From SMWC01 sp964466315 (GTDB lineage: Bacteria > Pseudomonadota > Gammaproteobacteria > Steroidobacterales > Rariloculaceae): a stretch of 7,181 nt of DNA. Location: contig CAYXNS010000070.1 of NCBI GenBank assembly GCA_964466315.1, positions 1 through 7,181 on the forward strand, given 5' to 3'. The position numbers were made by a program, and so were the translations under genes. Positions 1 to 6,400 of the stretch are shown in pieces. Position 1 is the stretch's first letter. Every line of letters starts with the position of its first letter. The notes beneath the pieces are model-generated. The model did not search any database and was not told where the DNA came from. It worked only from the letters and a program-made list of their open reading frames with translations.

Positions 1-287
1 ACGGATTCATTGTGTTGCCCGAGCAGCCGCCGCTGTAGTTGTACCGTAATGTCCTCACCATACTCCTGCTCCACGCTCGTCAAGCACTCCCGGAATGCAA
101 TTAGCTCCTGCTGATAGGCCTTGAACAGAGCAGCCGCATTCACGAGTTCTTGTTCGCTCGCTGTATCGCCGTTGGGAATCGACGGGGCATCCGGTGCAGA
201 ACACTCTGTTTGCGCATGACACAGGCCGGCCATAAGCAGGCAGCATAATCCGAACGTAGGGTTTAGGGCGCCTAATATCCTATTCAC
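1..287 (-). CDS. Small secreted protein with signal peptide, unknown function (3' end outside window)
   Basis: Reading from a GTG at 287, the frame stays open for 95 codons to the window edge, so the C-terminus is missing. A purine-rich Shine-Dalgarno (AGGAAGAG, 293-300) sits 5 bases before the GTG. The N-terminus is a convincing Sec signal peptide: Asn-Arg, then a hydrophobic stretch to residue 25 ending CHA, with probable cleavage before Gln26. The mature part begins TECSAPDAPSIPNGDTASEQ and continues as a charged, probably helical segment with the motif AYQQELIAFRECL. Cys29 and Cys68 could form a disulfide in the periplasm. I recall short hypothetical exported proteins of proteobacteria with this Cys-Pro-rich start and an ECL motif, but no function is known to me. 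It lies 33 bases after the dehydrogenase stop in the same direction, so it may be co-transcribed or have its own promoter. An ATG-only frame in the same place lacks these features. Confidence 0.75.
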   Translation of the reverse strand, partial: MNRILGALNPTFGLCCLLMAGLCHAQTECSAPDAPSIPNGDTASEQELVNAAALFKAYQQELIAFRECLTSVEQEYGEDITVQLQRRLLGQHNES

Positions 288-320
288 ATCAACTCTTCCT
301 TATTGTTATTAAACTATAGT

Positions 321-1259
321 CTAATCGGGTTTGTAGCCTTCCGTCTCTCGCTTTTTTCGCAGATCGGCGAGTCTTTCTCGCGCCGATGCCGCTAGATTAC
401 TCGCTAGGTGCTGCCGGGTCGCCGCCGCGCTTTCAGGCGACCAGTCATGAAATCCACGACCTGTCTTCATGCCGAGATTCCCGTTTTCGATATTTTCGAC
501 GAGAAGAGAGGCGGGCCTTGGCGTGTTGTCTAGAACTGGCATGAGTATTTCGTGAATCTTCAATGTTAGATCGAGTCCCACCAGGTCTGACTGCTCCAAC
601 GGGCCGAGTACGGCCAGCCGCTTCCCGAAGCCGTATTTAACCACTTTATCGATTGTCTCTGCATCACACACGCCGGCCTCAAGCAGGGCAATGGCTTCCC
701 GCTTCAAGGCGTGTTGGAGCCGGTTGCCGATAAAACCGGGAATATCGCACTTCACGTGCACCGGTTTCATGCCGATCTGTTCGAGTAGACCGAGTGTCCT
801 ACGGACTATATCGGGTCTTGTGTCTTTAGCCTGCACGACCTCGACGAGCGACACTGCCCAGGGCGGATTCCAGAAATGCGTGCCGATAATACAGCCCGGC
901 TCAGATACGGCCGACGCGATCCGGCCAATCGGTATCGCGGACGTGTTACTGGCCAGTACGGTATCGGGCCGGGTCATTCCCGCGACTTGGCAAAAAATAG
1001 TCTGTTTGAGTTCGAGTACTTCAGGCACCGCTTCGAAGACAAAATCTGCCTCCGCTACGGCCTGCTCCAGATCCTGCTGAAAAGAGAGGCGGGCGAGATC
1101 GGGTTCTTCTCCGAGAAGGTCGAAAATATTCTTGAGCTGGTCTTCGGCAAAATGCAGCGCCTCTTCTTTCGTATCGTAGAGCACAACGGAGTGACCGGCC
1201 GCAAGGAATACCTGGGCGATTCCGTGGCCCATCAGGCCGGCTCCGATTACCGTGATCAG
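321..1259 (-). CDS. 3-hydroxyacyl-CoA dehydrogenase family protein (NAD-dependent)
   Basis: This is an NAD-dependent dehydrogenase that oxidises an L-3-hydroxyacyl-CoA, or a related 3-hydroxyacid, to the 3-keto compound in the cytoplasm. The N-terminal Rossmann domain shows GAGLMGHG (residues 6-13) and an acidic residue after strand 2 (LYD, Asp29), which favours NAD over NADP. SNTS (104-107) follows. The catalytic pair is His128 in THFWNPP and Glu140 in LVEVV, at the family's usual 12-residue spacing. PGFIGNRL (174-181) opens the C-terminal helical domain, and the GRGFHDW element (268-273 region) closes it. At about 312 residues it is the single-domain length, not a FadB-type fusion. I chose CTG at 1259 as start because it overlaps the upstream stop as CTGA, has GAGAG (1266-1270) six bases upstream, and begins MITVIGAGLMG as the family does. 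A GTG at 1322 would add 21 residues lacking homology. HFWNPP instead of the common HFFNP suggests a subfamily with a non-standard substrate. Function is firm; start and substrate are not. Confidence 0.93.
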   Translation of the reverse strand: MITVIGAGLMGHGIAQVFLAAGHSVVLYDTKEEALHFAEDQLKNIFDLLGEEPDLARLSFQQDLEQAVAEADFVFEAVPEVLELKQTIFCQVAGMTRPDTVLASNTSAIPIGRIASAVSEPGCIIGTHFWNPPWAVSLVEVVQAKDTRPDIVRRTLGLLEQIGMKPVHVKCDIPGFIGNRLQHALKREAIALLEAGVCDAETIDKVVKYGFGKRLAVLGPLEQSDLVGLDLTLKIHEILMPVLDNTPRPASLLVENIENGNLGMKTGRGFHDWSPESAAATRQHLASNLAASARERLADLRKKRETEGYKPD

Positions 1260-2056
1260 CGGCCGCTCTCGATTCTGAAGGTCTGCCCCGGGTCTATAAC
1301 AGCAACGACCCGCACCTGGCACCCGTCTCCGCCTGGCCATCGCCATGGAAAGGCCATAAATGTACAACGTTTTCCCGTGATCTCGTCAAGGTCGCCGCCG
1401 ATATTCTCGATCCCAGGAATCCCATTGCTCATCATGATCTTGTGTGCCGGCTCCCAGTGTGGGAAGTCCGTTGCGAGGTCGCGTCCCGTCTCCGCCTTGT
1501 ACTCATTGATGATGTGCGGATGTGATGGGCCGGGGCCATGGTCTACGATCTTGGTCCCGAGCGGGTGATCTAATGCTTGTACGTCGATGCCCACTAGTTT
1601 TACCTCTCGCTCCACGAGCCACTCAGCGGCTTCTTTGTATAGTCCTGGAGAGTACGCAAAGTACTCGTCGTTATCACCCCAGTTATGATGGCTACCGGTA
1701 TTGATCATAACGATATCGTTTTTCCGGATACGTGGACGTGCCGCCTCGAGATCCTCGGGTGTTACGACGCCCCATTTTCCCTTCGGGATTGAGACTGCGA
1801 CGCCTGTGCCGAAAAAACGCCAGAGTTCGTAGCCATCGATGTCAGGGGCATTCTCGAGGACGTGAATCGGTGCGTCCATGTGGGTGCCCCGATGTACGAT
1901 CCCGTCCAGTTCGAGTAACGAGACGCCATTTTTCGCATGGAACTGCAGAACGTTGACATTCACGGCTGCGCTCGAGGGCCACTGTGGCATGCCAGGTCCG
2001 TATGACTGGCTCAAATTGTAGAATTGAAGATCGCTGGTATTGTTCTTCTCGTTCAT
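1256..2056 (-). CDS. Cyclase-family metal-dependent hydrolase (kynurenine formamidase/isatin hydrolase-like), copy 1
   Basis: This 266-residue protein is of the cyclase family (PF04199), which includes kynurenine formamidase and isatin hydrolase: metal enzymes that cleave amides or lactams in the cytoplasm. The signature HRGTHMDAPIH is complete: His55, His59 and Asp61 as metal ligands and His65 as the likely catalytic residue. The second ligand pair is His205 and Glu217 (in GIPGIENIGGDL), with the 12-residue spacing seen in KynB-type enzymes. DHPLGT (163-168) and the tail CTFMAFPWRWPGGDG are also typical. The start ATG overlaps the stop of the upstream paralogue (ATGA, 2053-2056), and its own stop overlaps the dehydrogenase start, so translation is probably coupled. 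It aligns without gaps to copy 2, at about 47% identity by hand count (124 of 266). The hydrolase fold and intact active site are clear. The substrate is unknown, and no tryptophan-pathway genes are nearby to support kynurenine formamidase. Confidence 0.94.
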   Translation of the reverse strand: MNEKNNTSDLQFYNLSQSYGPGMPQWPSSAAVNVNVLQFHAKNGVSLLELDGIVHRGTHMDAPIHVLENAPDIDGYELWRFFGTGVAVSIPKGKWGVVTPEDLEAARPRIRKNDIVMINTGSHHNWGDNDEYFAYSPGLYKEAAEWLVEREVKLVGIDVQALDHPLGTKIVDHGPGPSHPHIINEYKAETGRDLATDFPHWEPAHKIMMSNGIPGIENIGGDLDEITGKRCTFMAFPWRWPGGDGCQVRVVAVIDPGQTFRIESGR

Positions 2057-2859
2057 TCTGTTTCGCCTGAACTCAGCCTATAGGTCGCGGCCGGATCTAG
2101 AATCGCTACTAGCCGTACGACACAGGCGTCGGCTTCCGGCCAGCGCCATGGATAAGCCTGAAAAGTGCAGCGCTTGCCGGTGACGCTGTCGAGATCTGCA
2201 CCGACGTTCTCGAGTGTCGGGATACCTGCTCCGAGTAGCGTGCGGTGAGCCGGATTCCAATCGGGATAGTCTTCTTTCGCATCCCGCCCTGTAGTCTCTT
2301 TGTAGTGTTGCGGTAGGCGTGAGATTTGCGGCCCATTCCGATGCGGGCCCATGGATGTAGCTAGTGGATGGTCAACGAACGCCGTATCGACACCGACCAT
2401 TTTTGCGCCTTTTGATACTAATAGCTGAGCGGCCGCCTCGCTAAGCCCTGGTCCGTAACCGAAGTACTCCTGGCTATCGCTGTATCTTCGATGCCATCCG
2501 GTATTAATGATAACTATATCGTCTGGCCGGATATCGAGCTTCGCGTTCTCCAGGTCTTCAGGAGTAACGAGTTGCCACTGATCTTTCGGAATGTCTACGG
2601 CCACGCCCGATCCGAAGAAATGCTGAAGATCGAGATCACCGGCCCCGAGGCCACCCTGAATAAGATGTATCGGCGCGTTAACATGAGTACTGGTATGCAT
2701 CACCATCTTTAATCGATGTGCCATCACCCCGTGCTTGGCATGAGTTACCGGGCGGATGAGTTGCGCATCTGCGTAGCCGGGAACGGTAGGGATGTCATGG
2801 CCAAACGGTTGGCTGAGCTCATAGAACTCTAAGCCGGTTGCTGGTTCAATTATTTTCAT
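2053..2859 (-). CDS. Cyclase-family hydrolase, copy 2, with Asp-to-Asn change at a metal-ligand position
   Basis: First gene of the operon, 268 residues, same family and same fold as its downstream neighbour. The signature reads HTSTHVNAPIH: His55, His59 and His65 are kept, but the usual Gly is Ser57 and the metal-binding Asp is Asn61. The second ligand pair (His205, Glu217 in GIPTLENVGADL) and DHPLAT (163-168) are intact, and the C-terminal CTFQAYPWRW motif matches copy 1. I chose ATG at 2859 because this start makes both paralogues exactly 20 residues long up to the shared FY-LSQ-G segment. A GTG at 2895 would add 12 residues not shared with the paralogue. Asn61 could weaken or retune metal binding, so the protein may have altered activity, or may pair with copy 1 as a hetero-oligomer. 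That role is inference. Its stop shares ATGA with the next gene. Confidence 0.93.
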   Translation of the reverse strand: MKIIEPATGLEFYELSQPFGHDIPTVPGYADAQLIRPVTHAKHGVMAHRLKMVMHTSTHVNAPIHLIQGGLGAGDLDLQHFFGSGVAVDIPKDQWQLVTPEDLENAKLDIRPDDIVIINTGWHRRYSDSQEYFGYGPGLSEAAAQLLVSKGAKMVGVDTAFVDHPLATSMGPHRNGPQISRLPQHYKETTGRDAKEDYPDWNPAHRTLLGAGIPTLENVGADLDSVTGKRCTFQAYPWRWPEADACVVRLVAILDPAATYRLSSGETE

Positions 2860-2948
2860 CGTTATCCAGTCTAGTCCGAAGTTCTGTCGGCGCACGTTCC
2901 GTCCAACGTCGAGGGCGACGCCAGGAAGATACGACTTTGTACGCAGTG

Positions 2949-2977
2949 ATTTTACGCCGGGTTAACCCTGATCCCAA
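2949..2977 (-). promoter_or_regulatory. Sigma-70-like promoter of the hydrolase/dehydrogenase operon
   Basis: On the minus strand TTGGGA (2972-2977) is followed by exactly 17 bases and then TAAAAT (2949-2954), matching the consensus at 4 of 6 and 5 of 6 positions. Transcription would begin near 2942, giving a leader of about 80 bases before the ATG at 2859. No other comparably good pair was seen in the leader region. Confidence 0.5.
2959..2968. promoter_or_regulatory. Palindrome GGGTTAACCC in the promoter spacer (possible operator)
   Basis: A perfect 10-base palindrome lies entirely between the -35 and -10 boxes of the operon promoter, a classic place for a repressor site. It does not extend further on either side, so a longer operator is not visible. 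No regulator gene is in the window. Confidence 0.3.
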
Positions 2978-3192
2978 GTATTCGGAGGACAATAACCAGA
3001 TGGTATGCAGAACAGCTTTTTTGGAATGGGCAACGACTCACCCGAAACAGCTGCGTCAGTATGATCATGAGCCCCGTCTTCGTGACCCGGAAGGCATGCT
3101 GACGTTAAAGGCTCTATCTGACTGGGAGCTAATCGTGAAGTCAGTCTGCCGGCCAAGATGGGACGACAGGAGCTTGGAGAGGCTGCGCTGTA

Positions 3193-3327
3193 ATGGGAGA
3201 GGCTTTTATCTGCGATGCGGTGCGGACGCCGATAGGCCGATACGGAGGTTCGCTGGCATCGATCATGCGTAAACGCGCGCAGAGGTCCATGCTTACAAAC
3301 CGCGATGGAGTCAGGAGATTTTGTTAG
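3193..3327 (+). pseudogene. N-terminal remnant of a beta-ketoadipyl-CoA/acetyl-CoA thiolase
   Basis: From ATG 3193 the frame begins with EAFICDAVRTPIGRYGGSL, nearly identical to the first residues of PcaF/PaaJ-type thiolases as I know them (EAFICDAIRTPIGRYGGAL). These enzymes cleave 3-oxoacyl-CoAs such as 3-oxoadipyl-CoA at the end of aromatic catabolism. The resemblance covers about 24 codons (to 3264). The frame then reads MRKRAQRSML and stops at TAG 3327, with nothing like the rest of a ~400-residue thiolase and no catalytic Cys or His regions. The remainder of the gene is not found downstream before the next CDS. It is therefore a deletion remnant rather than a frameshifted full gene. The ATG overlaps an upstream TAA (TAATG), which hints that it was once the second gene of a coupled pair. 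Its presence beside a hydroxyacyl-CoA dehydrogenase suggests the locus once carried a larger CoA-linked catabolic cluster. Confidence 0.75.
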
Positions 3328-3349
3328 CTAGTCTCGGAACGACTCCTGA
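3311..3349. repeat. Inverted repeat TCAGGAG/CTCCTGA followed by a T run
   Basis: TCAGGAG (3311-3317) is the reverse complement of CTCCTGA (3343-3349), with a 25-base loop and TTTTT at 3353-3357. An alternative overlapping pairing is GGAGTC (3308-3313) with GACTCC (3341-3346). It may be a weak terminator left from the thiolase unit, or the end of an excised segment. The long loop and short stem make a standard intrinsic terminator unlikely. Confidence 0.3.
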
Positions 3350-3393
3350 TGGTTTTTCTCTAGTAATCAAATAATTAGCTGACTCTCGACGTG

Positions 3394-3423
3394 TTGACAC
3401 CGTCACTCTGATTGCCCGATGAT
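3394..3423 (+). promoter_or_regulatory. Candidate promoter for the membrane-bound spermidine-synthase-like gene
   Basis: A perfect -35 hexamer TTGACA (3394-3399) is followed after 18 bases by GATGAT (3418-3423), 4 of 6 to the -10 consensus. Transcription would start near 3430, leaving only about 20 bases before the ATG at 3450. No Shine-Dalgarno is evident in that leader. Confidence 0.4.
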
Positions 3424-3449
3424 GCAGAGCACTTCTCGAACGCGTCGCC

Positions 3450-6400
3450 ATGAGCAGAAAACGCCGCAACAAAGATCGCGCGAATCCGATCGTTAACGAG
3501 GCGCCGTCCCCGTCTCCTGACTCCAGTGCGGGCGTGTTGCTTGGTGTCATCGTGTGTTTCGTGCTGTCCGGATTCGCTGCGTTGCTGTACCAGACCGCGT
3601 GGATGCGGCAATTCTCGGTTGTGTTCGGTACGTCCGAGTTGGCCGTCACCACCGTCCTATCGGCCTATATGGCGGGTCTGGCTCTGGGAGCCGCTATAGC
3701 AGGACGTTTCGTCGACCGGATTACACGACCGGTGCTCGTTTACGGATTGCTGGAAGCCGGCGTGGCCCTTTCGGCGCTGGCAGTACCACTGCTGCTCGCG
3801 CTGGCGAACGTTCTCTATGTCGGCACGCTAGGCAGTCAGCCCGAGCCCCCCGATGCCAGCGGCATGGGGCAGTCCCTATTCTATCTCATCGTCGCCTTCA
3901 TCGTCCTTGCGATTCCCACAGGCTGCATGGGAGCCACGTTACCCATGCTGACCAAGTACGTGGTCCGCTCCAAGGAACAGATCGGGCCGCGCGTCGGAAT
4001 GCTCTATGCATTCAACACGGTTGGCGCCGTCGGCGGTACCGTGACGGCAGGGTTCGTGCTCGTCCCGGCGCTCGGTCTCACGGGCACCGTCTGGGTCGGC
4101 GTGTTTGTAAACTTTATCGTGTTCGTCATCGCCGCCATGCTTGCCCGCTCAATGGCCCCGGCCCGAATTCCGGATGCGGAACGCACCGAGGCCCCGGCAG
4201 TTGAGGAAAATCTCGTCACCGTCCGCTCGGGATTCGTTTTCACGGGTTCCTTCTGGATTCTGCCATTGATGCTGATATCGGGCGCTAACACGTTCACCTA
4301 CGAGGTACTCTGGACGCGCCTGCTGGGACACATCCTGGGCGGCAGTATCGCGGCATTTTCCACGATGCTTGCGAGCTTTTTGGGCGGCATCGCAATCGGC
4401 AGCGCGATTGCCGCCAAACTCTCGAAGAATGCGCAAGTCGCGCTCACGGGATTCGTCATCGCACAGGGCGGAATCGCCGTCACCTCACTGATTATTTATG
4501 AGTTCTTGTATATCTTGATACCGGAAAATGCCGGCCTTCGCGGTAACGTGCCGCTGGCCATGGCCGTATTGCTCCCGGCGACATTATTCGTTGGCGCTAC
4601 ATTTCCTTTCGCGGTTCGAATTCTTGCCAAGGATAAAACCGACGCTGCCCCTGCGTCCGCTCGTGTCTACGCGTGGAACACGTTCGGTGCGATTGCCGGC
4701 GCTACCATCGCCGGGTTTATCTTGATCCCACTGCTGAAGTATGAAGGCGCAATTCAACTCGCGGTAACCCTCAATGCAGCTTTAGCTCTCGCCGCCAGTC
4801 TGTTGATATTCGAGCGCCAATATCGCACAGTCCTGGTTGCGGGCATCGGCCTGGCAGTGGTTGTGCTCGTTTACCGGCCGGAGCTTCCCGAGGCGATTTT
4901 GCGCACCTCCCCGATGACCAGCGAGGCCGGAGGGGAAATCCGGTTCTACGAAGTCGGCCGGTCCGCCACCGTCCTGATTCTCGAGGAGGACGGTTACTTC
5001 AATCTCCGAACGAATGGGCTGCCGGAGGCTTCCACTAACCTCAAGGGTGCCCCTCCTTATCAGCATAACCAACACCTCTTGTCGACCGTGCCGGTGCTCG
5101 CACGCCCGGACGCACGTCAGATGCTGATCGTCGGTTTCGGCGGCGGCGTCGCGGTCGAGGGCGTGCCACCCTCCGTCAAATCCATCGACGTCATAGAACT
5201 GGAACCCAAAGTCATCGACGCCAACCGCTTTGTCGCTCCGGAACGTCAAGTCGACCCACTGGCCGACGACCGAGTTCGCGTCGTGGTCAACGACGCGAGG
5301 AGTGCTTTAGCTCTCACATCCAAACGCTACGACGCGATCGTGTCCCAACCCTCGCATCCCTGGACCGCAGGCGCCTCTCACCTGTACACACATGAATTCA
5401 TCTCGCTCGCGAAGGACCACCTGAATCCCGGTGGAGTCTTTCTTCAATGGATGAACACAGAATTCATCACACGGTCTCTACTCGAAAGTTTGTGCGCGAC
5501 GCTCCTCGACGTTTACGCCTATCTCCGCATTTACCAGTGGGAGAGCGGGGTTCTATTTTTTCTGGGCTCTGACCAACCCTTGGACATAGAACGTAACTTG
5601 AGCATGACAGGGCGCCCCTTGCGCGATTATCCCGTTCACTACCTCGAGAAAGGCATAGGGTCCGTCGAAGATGTCCTGACCGCGCTGGCAATGGACGAAG
5701 AGAACGTCAGGCGTTTCGCGCGCAGTGCGCCGCTGCTCACCGACAATTTCAACCGGATGGCCACGGAGTCGGCCGCCGCGATGGAGAGGGGCGACACGCT
5801 TACCTTCGGCGAAGTTGTCGATCTGTCTCTGCCGTATGACCCGAGATTGCAGTCCGATAGCTGGGTGCATCGAGATTTCCCCGGCTACCTGAACTTCGCG
5901 TACATCGCGGAACGCCTCGAAAAAGCCGGTTTCAAAAGACACGCCGTTGATCTCGCAAACACGCTTGAAGACGTGGGCTCGCCGGAGTATCTGATGTTGA
6001 TAGGGATGGGACTAAACCGTCAAGGAGAGGAGCAGGAATCTCAGCGTGTGTTGTTATCGGCTTACAGAGCTAACCCGAAAAACCGTCAGACGCGATTCGC
6101 GCTACTCAGGCCATGGCTGAACAGGCTGGAACTCGACAGTACACCGGAGTACGTAAAGGAAATCGCGCAGTCGGTATCCGGGTCAGAAGCCGCCGTGCTT
6201 GCCGGCTGGAAAGCGGCAGCGTTACAGGACTGGGAGAGGCTCATCGAACTCGATCCCGAACTTGCCCGGGTTCGTCCGACGGATCAATGGTACCTCGAGT
6301 CCGTCAAGCTGCGGGCGGACTGGCGAATCAAGGTAACGACGCCGGGGTATCAGCCCCGTTTAGCAAGAGAGGCGACGCGCCTTATCGATAACGCCATCTC

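Larger units (their letters stand above)
2860..3449. other. 590-base region with no intact gene, between divergent transcription units
   Basis: This stretch separates the minus-strand operon from the plus-strand membrane-protein gene. It holds the operon promoter (2949-2977), the thiolase remnant (3193-3264), an inverted repeat (3311-3349) and a candidate promoter for the large gene (3394-3423). Between about 2978 and 3192 I recognise no homology. A plus-strand frame from ATG 3000 (GGAGGA at 2984-2989) runs 90 codons to 3272, but its last third overlaps the thiolase-like frame in a different phase, so it is probably not a gene. A short frame ending in TAA at 3193 (REVSLPAKMGRQELGEAAL) touches the thiolase ATG as TAATG and may be the tail of a lost upstream gene. 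An in-frame TGA at 3119 cuts it off. Confidence 0.6.

Noticed and set aside
55..246. 63-codon minus-strand frame with an ATG start
   Set aside because: The neighbouring frame from GTG 287 gives a signal peptide, a ribosome site and a plausible mature protein, so this one is a shadow.
1260..1322. GTG at 1322 as start of the dehydrogenase
   Set aside because: The added 21 residues are Arg/Cys-rich and out of phase with the hydrolase coding sequence; the family normally starts right at the nucleotide-binding strand.
876..1568. 230-codon open frame on the plus strand
   Set aside because: It lies antisense to the dehydrogenase and hydrolase genes, whose motifs are unmistakable, and its own protein shows no domain or sensible composition.
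2860..2895. GTG at 2895 as start of hydrolase copy 2
   Set aside because: The ATG at 2859 gives an N-terminus of exactly the same length as the paralogue.
3000..3272. 90-codon plus-strand frame with GGAGGA upstream (longer version from 2838)
   Set aside because: It has no recognisable homology, is rich in Arg/Cys/Trp as out-of-frame readings often are, and overlaps the thiolase-like frame in a different phase.
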